From the NCBI GenBank assembly GCA_015523565.1, contig WAKA01000080.1, positions 1-42,165 of the forward strand: a stretch of 42,165 nucleotides of DNA. Direction: 5' to 3'. This stretch comes from Candidatus Heimdallarchaeota archaeon. GTDB taxonomy: Archaea > Asgardarchaeota > Heimdallarchaeia > Heimdallarchaeales > Kariarchaeaceae. The translations under genes and the position numbers were made by a program. Below the pieces are notes generated by a model. The model saw only the letters and a program-made list of their open reading frames with translations. It did not search any database and was not told the origin of the DNA. Numbering within the stretch: the first letter of the stretch is position 1; every line of letters begins with the position of its first letter. This document shows positions 17,575 to 26,087 of this stretch, in pieces.

Positions 17575-18957
17575 TTATGCAGGTATCCAAACAGTATATG
17601 ATTTTGGTGGTGCCCATATCTCCACCCATCCATCTCCATTTGCCCATTCATCATAAGCCCTTCCTGTAGCATCAACCAATCTTTGATTTGTCCATTTGGT
17701 CTGAACCCATTGTCCTTTCCATGTATCTCCATCATTCATCATCAAAATAACCCCAGGTTGAGATCCATATCCATTCCTTTGCATGATATATAGGTCATTG
17801 TCTGCATACAAGACGGATGTGGTTCCTCCAGCATATCCGCTTCGGATACTGATCAAGAGGTTGATTGCGTCTTTGAATCCCCAATCAAAATAATCTCTCC
17901 AAAAGACAGTGGGATAGCCTTCACTTAATAGAATGTATGCATATGCCATCTCCTTCATGGTGAAAATTTCATTTGTGTCGTGGTTGGCAACAAATGTGGT
18001 TGCATGGAACGGGTCTGTCCCTGCCAATCCAGCATTTGCCAGATTCCTCATGTCAAAATAGCCACCACCTTCACTCATGTCCCTAAGGGTATAGTAAAGA
18101 GGGAAATCAAAGGCGGATGCCCTGTAATTTGTTGATGCAATCCATCCAGTCAATGTATTGATATTGGTGTCCCAATACTCCCCAACGCCATAGCCCCCTA
18201 CATTGGCCAACCAATCTCCGACCATCCATCCATGGTAGCCTTTTACATAATCAAATCTCCAATCAGTGAAACCAATGTCGTCTCGAAGCCAAATCCCCCA
18301 ATCAATAAGCTGTTGCCTTACATAGGGATTTGCATGTGCCAAATCGGGATATCCTCCAAACGTTCCTTCATCCGCCCATTCATACGTTGATGGATGGAAA
18401 TCATTATAGCCCCTAAGGAACTTTCCACTGGCCACTCCACTGAAGTCTGTCCAAGTATATGAGTTTGTATTAGGGTTCCATTGGGAGGCTCCGCCAGAAT
18501 TATGATTGATGACAATGTCTGCGGTTACATGAAGCCCATATGACTTTGCAGAATTGATAAGTGATATCAACTGGGACTTTGTACCAAATCTTGTTGGTAT
18601 ACTCCCCATTTGATTGTATTCTCCCAAATCATAGTAATCGTATGGGTCGTAACCCATAGAATATCTCCCATTCATGGTCTTTGAAGGGGGTGGGAGCCAA
18701 ATGTTGTCAAATCCAGCCGCGGCGATTTCTGGAATCTTTGCGCTGACATTTACATACCAATCGAGTGGAACATCCCAGTAAAATGCCTGGAGCATGACTC
18801 CAGAACCCAATGGTCGCAGTGTATAGCCGTCTACAGGTAACACAGGCTTGTTTTCAATTTTTTGTGTCTCCTAGGGATTTACTTGAACATATGTGTTCGC
18901 CACAGGGGATACCAAAATGAATGAAATAATCAGGAAACCAATCTTCTCTCGTTTCAT
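17575..18957 (-). CDS. Secreted GH13 alpha-amylase with an in-frame TAG after the signal peptide
   Basis: The enzyme body (GTG at 18843 to TAA at 17575) is a GH13 alpha-amylase of the archaeal/plant-like type: VMLQAFYWDVP, DIVINHNSGG, GFTDWRFDYVKG (nucleophile Asp), GVGEYWD (acid/base Glu) and FVANHDTNE (Asp). The body alone lacks a signal peptide. In the same frame upstream, ATG at 18957 begins MKREKIGFLIISFILVSPVA, a clear signal peptide. A TAG at 18871-18873 separates it from ETQKIENKPVLPVDG and the enzyme. So the gene is exported through readthrough, carries a nonsense mutation, has a sequencing error, or is expressed from GTG as an intracellular form. At least six genes in the window end in TAG, so general recoding of TAG is unlikely. 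Confidence 0.88.
18871..18873 (-). other. In-frame TAG codon inside the alpha-amylase frame
   Basis: Reading the minus strand from ATG 18957, codon 29 is TAG. Codons before it encode a signal peptide ending ANTYVQVNP, and codons after it encode a linker leading into the amylase. No frameshift is needed to join the two halves. Confidence 0.85.
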
Positions 18958-19078
18958 GACAATCACGGGGATAAAGCAAATAGTTGGATTCATATTGGCT
19001 TATTAGTTTTTTGTGCAATATCCAGAAAATCGAAAAACAGTTGGATGTTTTTCGGGAAAAACCTCCGAATTTAGGAAA

Positions 19079-19149
19079 AAAAAGAAGGCTAATCTGTAAG
19101 AAAGCGTCCGCCAATCTCAATTTAATTTAAAAAGATTAGCCTTCTTTTT
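19079..19149. repeat. 17-bp perfect inverted repeat with a 37-base loop
   Basis: AAAAAGAAGGCTAATCT (19079-19095) pairs exactly with AGATTAGCCTTCTTTTT (19133-19149). The right arm ends in a T run, and on the opposite strand so does the left arm, so it could form a hairpin with U-tail in either direction. It is upstream of both flanking genes, so it is not their terminator. It might mark a small RNA end, a regulator site or a remnant mobile element. Confidence 0.8.
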
Positions 19150-19385
19150 GGATCCTTTCGAACCACCACCAACTTGGGTTATGATTAATGAAATATCTAT
19201 TCCACACTATAAAAGATTAACTGTGATGGCGGTTGAACCATTTTTTTCCGAAAAACCCATGCAAAAAAACATTGTTGAATCTTGTTTTGTATATTTCAAA
19301 ATCAAGCATAATGAAAACAACAGTTTTAATTAAACAAAGTTTGTTTTCAGAATTCTTTCTGTTTCCATAACTCTTTCAATGACGA

Positions 19386-19392
19386 TTTATAT
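19386..19392 (+). promoter_or_regulatory. TATA-like box upstream of the 633-aa gene
   Basis: TTTATAT is centred about 25 bases before the ATG at 19414, fitting a leaderless transcript. Confidence 0.55.
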
Positions 19393-19413
19393 CATGCGCG
19401 ACTTGTTCTAGTT

Positions 19414-21315
19414 ATGGGAAAATGCCTTGCCTGTTTCCGAAAAACAGGGGATAAACAACCAGGCTACTGTACATACTGTTTCTTGCCAGTTCCTTTTCAG
19501 GAAAATGTTCCAAACAAGAATGGCTACGAAAAAAGGAGAAAATTTCGAGATGTATTTGCCAACAAGATCATGCAAAATGATCCAGATGCAGTAGGCTTCC
19601 TATATGCCGCAGGATTGGATCGAATGGATCTTGCAAGCGCAGCAGTGGCACTGAGTGCAATCGGAATGGAAAAAATGCATTTCCTGAGTTCCGAATACAA
19701 TTGGGATGAGGCAGAAAAGCTGGTCGATTTCGGGTTTGCTTTGGCAACCCAAACAAACCAGGATTGGGCAATACGAAAAACAACCCTTCGTCTTGCCCAA
19801 CAGGAAATTCGTGCAGGATACTGGAATGAGGCAGAGAATCATTTGAGACAATTGTTCAAAAATGATCTGGGGCTGGACTTAGATAGCTATGGTCCTCCTG
19901 AACGCTTGGCAGATATCTTTGATAATCTTGAGATCGCCGCAACATTCAACCTGCTTAATGGGTTTTTGAACAAAGTTCCTGTGGCAGATGTGGGAAAGGC
20001 AGTAGACCATATGTATGATCTTATGGAAGAACAGGTAAATCAATTGATTGTTGCAAAGGAAAGAAAATCATTTTATATGGGATTGCATGATTCTGCATTC
20101 AAATATCCTCGAATCGATCGGCTTGTCTCCATTCAATTCCTGATCGTCCAAGAAAAAATCGTTCGTTCACGTGAACATTTCTCTGACGAGGTAATTCATG
20201 AACTGCATAAACTTGGAAAGTTTGTCATCCTTCTTGGTGAAATCTCACCAACCGATGACCCGACTTTCTTTGCAGCTGGCTTACGGGATTATATTCAACT
20301 GTTTGAAGGAATCATGTGGTATCCCGAAGCCCTTCATGACAATGATCTTGATTTGACTCAACGGACTATTCTTCAAGGGCATGCCATTGTCCTCCAATGG
20401 AAAGACCTTCTCCCCCCTCAATATTGGTTGCCGTTGCATCCCTCACGGTTCATGGAGATATTCTATAGAAACATGAAATGGACCAAGATTCTTGATCCAA
20501 GTCGTTTCATAGACAAATGGTTTGCACAATTGCCAAAGGAACTCAAATCATATGGGGAATACATGGTCGCAGAGAGCCAAATTCGTTCCGGACGGATCGA
20601 AGAGGGATTAAATCTTCTCAAGTCAATCCTTTCAAAAGAGGATTGCCCAGATTTGCTTCGGCAGATGGTTGAAGAGCTTATGCAAACTGCAATCCTTGAA
20701 GCGGATGGAATATTTCTTGACCAGCCCTATCAAAAAAGAGTTGACGGGACTGAAGTTACCCTGTCGATTGCAAAGGGAATGGCGACAGATGACCTGACAA
20801 TAAAATTGGAAGCCCTTGGTGGGGAATTTGAAGTTCCTGAATTTGACCGGCTCATGCGACTGCCATTGAAAGAAGAAGAGGAGGTAATGCCCAAGCATAT
20901 CTCAATCGCAGGGGAAATTCTTGAGGCAATTGTCTATAATACTCCAAATAGCCCAAACCAGACGCTTAACCAGAGCATATTCACTGTCGGCACATGGTAT
21001 TACCGTGATGTTCATTGGCAAACACCATTCACAAACTATTCCAAGCAATATGACGGGATACGCAATGATGTCTTGCTGTTTAGGTTATGGAAGGATGGCA
21101 AGGAACTTTCACTCTTGTTTGAGGCAGGCAGGGTTCCAGTAGAGGAGACGTCCACAAAAATCAGGATTGGAACCCCTTCCCTTTATCATCTTCGAGGGAT
21201 ACTTGGAAATCTCCCTCCTGAAGAGATATTGGAATGGATTGACATGCTTATTCAAAATCCAGAAGGATTTGAACACATTGACATCTACTCACTGAGAATT
21301 GATCTTGTCAGCTAG
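19414..21315 (+). CDS. 633-aa protein with N-terminal zinc finger and helical repeats, function unknown
   Basis: Residues 4-22 hold two CxxC pairs (CLAC and CTYC), a likely zinc knuckle. Residues about 60-470 are almost entirely helical with TPR-like pairs, such as NWDEAEKLVDFGFALA, AGYWNEAENHLRQLF and SGRIEEGLNLLKSILSK. The C-terminal 150 residues are beta-rich (VLLFRLWKDGKELSLLFEAG). No membrane or export signal is seen. The layout suggests a scaffold or adaptor, but I cannot name a family. Start and promoter spacing fit a leaderless gene. It ends with TAG, and its last 27 bases overlap the convergent Ste24 gene. Confidence 0.7.
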   Translation: MGKCLACFRKTGDKQPGYCTYCFLPVPFQENVPNKNGYEKRRKFRDVFANKIMQNDPDAVGFLYAAGLDRMDLASAAVALSAIGMEKMHFLSSEYNWDEAEKLVDFGFALATQTNQDWAIRKTTLRLAQQEIRAGYWNEAENHLRQLFKNDLGLDLDSYGPPERLADIFDNLEIAATFNLLNGFLNKVPVADVGKAVDHMYDLMEEQVNQLIVAKERKSFYMGLHDSAFKYPRIDRLVSIQFLIVQEKIVRSREHFSDEVIHELHKLGKFVILLGEISPTDDPTFFAAGLRDYIQLFEGIMWYPEALHDNDLDLTQRTILQGHAIVLQWKDLLPPQYWLPLHPSRFMEIFYRNMKWTKILDPSRFIDKWFAQLPKELKSYGEYMVAESQIRSGRIEEGLNLLKSILSKEDCPDLLRQMVEELMQTAILEADGIFLDQPYQKRVDGTEVTLSIAKGMATDDLTIKLEALGGEFEVPEFDRLMRLPLKEEEEVMPKHISIAGEILEAIVYNTPNSPNQTLNQSIFTVGTWYYRDVHWQTPFTNYSKQYDGIRNDVLLFRLWKDGKELSLLFEAGRVPVEETSTKIRIGTPSLYHLRGILGNLPPEEILEWIDMLIQNPEGFEHIDIYSLRIDLVS

Positions 21316-22467
21316 CTCCTTTCCATACTTGATTCTTTCCTTTATTGGTGGATGGTTGTAATTGAAAATAACTTCCAATTTTGATGGATACAGGTATGCT
21401 AGGTTTTGAATGGCAAGCCTGGTAAATGCGGACTCATATGTGTCTGCATTGGGGATCTGCCTAATTGCGGCAATATCTGCGGCTTTCTCCCTGTTCCTTG
21501 AATAAAAGTTGTTTATAGGTCTGAATAGTGCAGTCATGAGATCCAAGGCAAAATAGAAATAAAACAATGTTCTTGGATCTGATTTTCCGTTATAGCCAAA
21601 CTGTTGAACAATCGGGTCAAATCCAAGGTCTATGAGATAGAAGGAGACCAATAGAACTGCGGCTAAAAATAAAATTCCCTTGTACACATCCTTATGCTTT
21701 TGATGGGCAATCTCATGTGCCATCACTATTTCAATCTCATCAGGTCTGAAATTGCTGACCAATGTATCACCCAACACAATACGAATGGAACTTCCAAATC
21801 CAGTAACCATGGCATTCGCCTTTGTTGTCTGCTGTGACATCTTCAAAAGATAAATGTCCTTGTACTTGATCCCCATCGTTTGGGCAAGGTTTTCAATCCG
21901 CGTACGCAGTTCCCCTTCAGGAAATGATTCCATTTTCATGAATAAGGGGATGATAACATATGGGGCAATGAATTGGATGAAAGCAAGGAATATGAAAACT
22001 CCAATGAATGAATAAAACCACCACAATTCTGGATTCCTGTCAATTGCAAAATAAATGAGGTTTATGACAATCCCCATGAGGATAAGCTGAAGGAGTAATC
22101 CTTTGACCTGGTCAAAAAACCATCCTTTCCATGTCTGGGTTGAAAATCCGTACCTTCTTTCCAATGAATTCCCTGCAATTCCTAAAGGAAATGTCAATAT
22201 CCACATCCCAACGGTGATGATTGCAAACATAAGTGTGACAGAGAAGATTGAGTACTTCGTACCAGTGATATTTGCCAAAATTTCAGGGAGCCCGATCAAC
22301 CAAAGAACCAAAATCAAGATTGGATCCGCAAAAAATGAAATCAATTGTATTTTGAGGGATTTGTCATGGTATTCTTTTGCCTTTTGCTGGGCTTCGTCCC
22401 CTTCAAAATCCGCTAGTTTCATTAATGGAATGTCTTTCCCCTGAAACTCATCCGCATCTTCAGTCAT
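21289..22467 (-). CDS. Ste24-type M48 membrane metalloprotease (CAAX prenyl protease 1 family)
   Basis: An integral membrane zinc protease. The zinc site is HEIAHQKHKD (His251, His255), with the third ligand Glu327 in SRNREKAADI. TTKANAMVTGFG (214-225) is the strand motif before the active site. Hydrophobic segments lie near residues 42-60, 72-98, 122-142, 148-178, 264-285 and 300-318, more than the HtpX form usually has and consistent with Ste24. In eukaryotes Ste24 trims prenylated proteins and clears blocked translocons. No protein in this window ends in a clean CaaX box, so membrane quality control is the safer guess. Its promoter side faces the LRR-GTPase gene, about 57 bases upstream on the same strand, suggesting co-transcription. 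Confidence 0.88.
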   Translation of the reverse strand: MTEDADEFQGKDIPLMKLADFEGDEAQQKAKEYHDKSLKIQLISFFADPILILVLWLIGLPEILANITGTKYSIFSVTLMFAIITVGMWILTFPLGIAGNSLERRYGFSTQTWKGWFFDQVKGLLLQLILMGIVINLIYFAIDRNPELWWFYSFIGVFIFLAFIQFIAPYVIIPLFMKMESFPEGELRTRIENLAQTMGIKYKDIYLLKMSQQTTKANAMVTGFGSSIRIVLGDTLVSNFRPDEIEIVMAHEIAHQKHKDVYKGILFLAAVLLVSFYLIDLGFDPIVQQFGYNGKSDPRTLFYFYFALDLMTALFRPINNFYSRNREKAADIAAIRQIPNADTYESAFTRLAIQNLAYLYPSKLEVIFNYNHPPIKERIKYGKELADKINSQ

Positions 22468-22524
22468 GCTTTCCCTTCAGTCTCTATAGAAATTAAAGGT
22501 TTCTCAAACTTTCCGTGCGTGTCC

Positions 22525-23673
22525 CTATTTTTCTATCGATAATACCTCGTCATACAGCGTGCCAATTGCCTTTTTATCCAAAATTATTTTCCTGTTTCCA
22601 CCAACATCTGGTCTTATTTCGCCAGGGGGAATTGGTATAATCTTATCAATGTCAAATCCCTCCAATTCCTTTGTTATCCTTTCAAATCCCTGTTCATTTG
22701 GGAAAAATGTGACTGCCAAAATAAAAACAGAGTTGCCATTCCTTTTGAGGTTTATGTGTCGCAATAGGTTTTTCAAATCCTTGTTTTGAAGGTCTTGAGC
22801 TCTTGCCACTTGAATGATGCAATCCGCAGTTGGGATAAATTGATCCCAAGATAGAATAGTAGGACCATCCAATTCGAAAAAAATTGCACTTGCCCCATCA
22901 GGCTTTTTCAGGGCGAAAATCTGGTCAAAAAATATTTTCACATCTGATTTTGGTGGATAACCCTGATATTTCGTATATGGGCATTGTTTCAAAATTGTTG
23001 ATTTGCCAGACCCCATTAGACCAGTCACTAGGCAGAAAATATCTTTTGATGAGACTGGAACCTCTACAGTTTCCATTTGTTGCTTAATGTCAATGACGCT
23101 TATCCCCCCTGACGGGAGCAATCGCTCAATGATGACATGTTTCAAACTATTTGGCAGAACTTCTATTGGGACATCCTTGATCCCATTCATCGCAATTTCC
23201 AGCCTTTCAAGATTTGGCATGTGGGCAAATATTTCCCAGTTCATCTTTCCAATGATAGCGGCATTCAAGTTTAGTTCACGCAGATTATTCAAGTGTCTGA
23301 AACTGTTTGCAGATAATTCTGCAAAATGGTTACCATAAAGCCATAATCCCAGCAGTTTGTTTTCCCTATCAAAAAAATGCTCTGGGAGACTTTTAAGACG
23401 GTTTTCACCCAAATCCAAATATTTCAGCTCTTTTAATTCTTGAAACGGTGTTTCTGGTAAGCTTACAATTCCATTCCCATATAGTCCAATGTATTCAATC
23501 CGTTCGAACTGAGTAAAAATCCTAAAGTCAATATTATTGACGCCAGTGCAACCAAGATCCAACCAAATAACTTCATTCCCTTCAATTTTAGTCAAGGGGG
23601 ATTTCAGCACACGATTTATGTCGCCCACTCTTAATTCCTTTAATAGTGATTTTAATTGTGAGTGGGCATCCAT
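22525..23673 (-). CDS. LRR-GTPase fusion (Arf/Ras-like domain with degenerate base-recognition motif)
   Basis: Residues 35-175 are leucine-rich repeats (VIWLDLGCTGV, LKYLDLGENRLKSLP, LRELNLNAAII). Residues 210-380 are a P-loop domain: VTGLMGSGKST (217-226) is the Walker A/G1 motif and FFELDGPT (265-272) the G3-like Asp-Gly. The expected G4 NKxD after ILAV is replaced by TFFPNEQG, so guanine specificity is not assured. No lipidation Cys is seen at the end (LSIEK). LRR-linked small GTPases are known from ROCO proteins and from Asgard archaea. The ATG at 23673 follows an AT-rich TATA-like tract (ATATTTATTTT, near 23696-23706) and is probably leaderless. It lies directly upstream of ste24 on the same strand and ends in TAG. 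Confidence 0.8.
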   Translation of the reverse strand: MDAHSQLKSLLKELRVGDINRVLKSPLTKIEGNEVIWLDLGCTGVNNIDFRIFTQFERIEYIGLYGNGIVSLPETPFQELKELKYLDLGENRLKSLPEHFFDRENKLLGLWLYGNHFAELSANSFRHLNNLRELNLNAAIIGKMNWEIFAHMPNLERLEIAMNGIKDVPIEVLPNSLKHVIIERLLPSGGISVIDIKQQMETVEVPVSSKDIFCLVTGLMGSGKSTILKQCPYTKYQGYPPKSDVKIFFDQIFALKKPDGASAIFFELDGPTILSWDQFIPTADCIIQVARAQDLQNKDLKNLLRHINLKRNGNSVFILAVTFFPNEQGFERITKELEGFDIDKIIPIPPGEIRPDVGGNRKIILDKKAIGTLYDEVLSIEK

Positions 23674-23729
23674 ATTTTAACTGTTGGATTTAAAGAAAAT
23701 AAATATGACTTAACATCCAATTATTTTTG

Positions 23730-25823
23730 TTATGATTTTCTTGTTATTCTTTTTTTACGAACAATGCCTATCAAGGTCAACATTGCAAAAATTGCATACC
23801 ATTCTGGTGCAGGGCTACCAAATATTCCTGAAATGTCAAGGGTAGGTGAAGCCTGTGTTTCATTGGTTGCGGTTGTTGAATTATCTATTGGCTGTGTTGA
23901 ATTGTCCGCAGGTTGTGTTGAATTGTCGGTAGGCTGTGTTGAATTTGTCGGTGTTGTCCCCACTGGTCCCGTCACGTTTGATGCCTTGGCAACGTAAGTT
24001 GCATTTGCACTCCATGGCGCACCAATATCATCATAAAGGGTACCAACCACGAAATAGGTTCCTTCCTGTGTAAATGTCACGTTTATGTCTTGTGACACAG
24101 TTGTCATTCCAGGCAAATAGAACGATCCCTCATATCGATATGCCAATGACCCATTCAAAAATGCTTCAACGACCAATGTGACATTCGGCATATCATGACT
24201 GAAGAAGCTGGACACATCCACTTTTACCATAAATGGCTGTCCCACTTCAACTTCTGCATAGTCTGGCTGAACCGTGATTTCAATATGCTCCCCAGATGGG
24301 GGCTCATCATTGACAACTGTTATTATGGGACTGTTAAAATCAATTCCATTACGCAAATACACGTAATTTACACTATCCCATATTTCTATTGCATCTATGT
24401 AAATCATGGTTCCATTTTGAGCCGAAAAGTCAATGGGATACTCAATAGTAATAATCCCACCACTGCTTGAAAAGACATGGACGTTGTTGACAATTGTTCT
24501 GTCAGGTCTTCTCTCAACAATTGTTGCATTGACATCTATTGCATCCTTTAATGCACTTGATGCATTCTCGCCAATATCCAAGTAAAATCTTGCAACCTCT
24601 CCTGCTTTATGAATCGAGGAATCTGTAGTTATGTTATACAGGATTGGCGGCGGATTTCTAATGATTGGAATGGTTGGAGAAATAAAACCAGTCCCATTAA
24701 ATCCGTCCCATATATTTCCTGCCAAATCTTCGATGTATAAATAATTCACATAAAGTGTGTCATACCCACTTGGGACGTCTATGAAGGCACCCACCGTAAT
24801 ATTCCCTGAATAGAAAGATCCTGTGGGATCATAGTAATATCCATTTCCAGCATAAATTGTGTCTCCGTTTTGATTTCTTGCATACAGTTCAACAGATACT
24901 GTTTGAATTCCAGACTCGTTCTCTTGAACCCCTGTAGTTACATCCACGAACCCCAAGTTATTTGCGGAGGGTTGGTCAAACCAGACACCCGTAAAAGCAG
25001 GAGGTGTAAAGTCCTGTATTGTGCCATTCACAAAGAACGAATAGTTAAAGTCGATCCCATAACGCCAAGTATCTTGTTGAAATACATTGTCCGAAACCGT
25101 CAGGAAATCTGCAAAATACAGACCTTGTCGGGTATACGTATCCACAGTAAATGGGAATGTCGATGTTAGGGTGTATTGCCCGTTGACATTACTGACATTA
25201 TCCAAAGAAAACGTGCTTACCCATTGTGTAAAGTTTCCATTATCATAATAAATATCCACGTATGCGTAAGCTATGCCGCTACCGTTCTCTAAAGCCGTTG
25301 CTGAGAAAAATAATTGGTCTCCAGGTCCCAATACACTACCAGAAGGTGCAGTTGCATTGAATCCCAATATTTGTGGTGGCATTGTGTCAGGATTTGTTCC
25401 ATTTACTATGAGGTAGGGAGATATAAAGTCTGTTCCATTATTATAGAACTTATACTCATAATCTGCATCATACAATTCCACTGTTTGGATGTACAGTACC
25501 CCTTGTTCCCAAAATGGATCAACCATGAAACTCCCTTCCATAAATCCAGTTGTGGAATTGTAGGAGAGATATATGTAGTCTATAACGCCAATACTGCCAT
25601 TGGAACCTACAATCGAAAGGTCTGCAAAACCGTATGCCCCATTCAATGGCCGATCGTCAGTTACATTTGCAGTAATCCTGACCACGTCATTTGGACCCAC
25701 AACGGTGTTGTTCGGGAGATCAAACCACACCCCTTGCAATTGAGGGGGGGCCGCCTTTGTCGTCAGGGGAACCAATATCCCACCGATCAACAAGAACATA
25801 AGAACCAACGTATCTTTTTTCAT
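23730..25823 (-). CDS. Secreted, membrane-anchored surface protein with Ig-like repeats
   Basis: The signal peptide is MKKDTLVLMFLLIGGILVPL. About five beta-sandwich repeats follow. Each opens with a PP-x-(I/L) element (PPQLQGVWFDLP, PPQILGFNATAP, PPAFTGVWFDQP, PPILYNITTD) and contains phrases such as NGTDFISPYLIV and NGIDFNSPIITV. Residues near 620-660 are a low-complexity linker with a DNSTQP-type tandem hexapeptide. The end, EWYAIFAMLTLIGIVRKKR, is a membrane anchor with a basic tail. N-x-S/T sequons are very dense, as expected for a glycosylated archaeal surface protein. An AT-rich tract about 27 bases before the ATG suggests a leaderless transcript. Possible roles are adhesion or an S-layer-like coat. 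Confidence 0.8.
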   Translation of the reverse strand: MKKDTLVLMFLLIGGILVPLTTKAAPPQLQGVWFDLPNNTVVGPNDVVRITANVTDDRPLNGAYGFADLSIVGSNGSIGVIDYIYLSYNSTTGFMEGSFMVDPFWEQGVLYIQTVELYDADYEYKFYNNGTDFISPYLIVNGTNPDTMPPQILGFNATAPSGSVLGPGDQLFFSATALENGSGIAYAYVDIYYDNGNFTQWVSTFSLDNVSNVNGQYTLTSTFPFTVDTYTRQGLYFADFLTVSDNVFQQDTWRYGIDFNYSFFVNGTIQDFTPPAFTGVWFDQPSANNLGFVDVTTGVQENESGIQTVSVELYARNQNGDTIYAGNGYYYDPTGSFYSGNITVGAFIDVPSGYDTLYVNYLYIEDLAGNIWDGFNGTGFISPTIPIIRNPPPILYNITTDSSIHKAGEVARFYLDIGENASSALKDAIDVNATIVERRPDRTIVNNVHVFSSSGGIITIEYPIDFSAQNGTMIYIDAIEIWDSVNYVYLRNGIDFNSPIITVVNDEPPSGEHIEITVQPDYAEVEVGQPFMVKVDVSSFFSHDMPNVTLVVEAFLNGSLAYRYEGSFYLPGMTTVSQDINVTFTQEGTYFVVGTLYDDIGAPWSANATYVAKASNVTGPVGTTPTNSTQPTDNSTQPADNSTQPIDNSTTATNETQASPTLDISGIFGSPAPEWYAIFAMLTLIGIVRKKRITRKS

Positions 25824-25875
25824 GTTATTATTATTTTCTTTTTAATCTATAAAAACAAATCTAAATGGTTTTTTG

Positions 25876-26055
25876 CTATTTGTTCCCTCCACAGTTGACA
25901 CAAATCTCAATGATATTTTCGCCAATGAGGACTTTTTCAAACAACTCCTTTTCACAGTCATGTTTGCTGTTATACCTTGGTGTTTTAGCCATTATCTCTT
26001 CAAGCCTTTTTTGTACTGACTTATAAAAATCGAGAAAGTTCAATAGTTCCGTCAT
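25876..26055 (-). CDS. 59-aa CxxC-containing small protein
   Basis: A short ORF from ATG 26055 to TAG 25876. The N-terminal half is a charged helix (LLNFLDFYKSVQKRLEEIMA). The rest holds HDCEKELFEKV and ICVNCGG, so His, Cys and a CxxC pair could bind a metal. It lies on the same strand between the alpha/beta hydrolase (32 bases upstream) and the surface protein (52 bases downstream). Its codon pattern and zinc-ribbon-like end make it credible; no function can be given. Confidence 0.6.
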   Translation of the reverse strand: MTELLNFLDFYKSVQKRLEEIMAKTPRYNSKHDCEKELFEKVLIGENIIEICVNCGGNK

Positions 26056-26087
26056 TATTCTTTAATGGGCACGGGGTCAAAAAAGGT

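Larger units (their letters stand above)
18958..19413. other. 456-base intergenic region between divergent genes
   Basis: This gap lies between the 5' ends of the alpha-amylase (minus strand) and the 633-aa gene (plus strand). It holds a 17-bp perfect inverted repeat and the promoter of the 633-aa gene. A 61-codon TTG-initiated frame (19148-19333) has no recognisable features and is not called. Confidence 0.6.

Noticed and set aside
19148..19333. 61-codon TTG-started frame upstream of the 633-aa gene
   Set aside because: No domain, low-complexity composition, and it begins at the edge of an inverted repeat.
21289..22525. CaaX motif on the LRR-GTPase or LRR proteins as a Ste24 substrate
   Set aside because: Their C-termini (LSIEK, KGCGILY, KGCSITI) do not place Cys four residues from the end.
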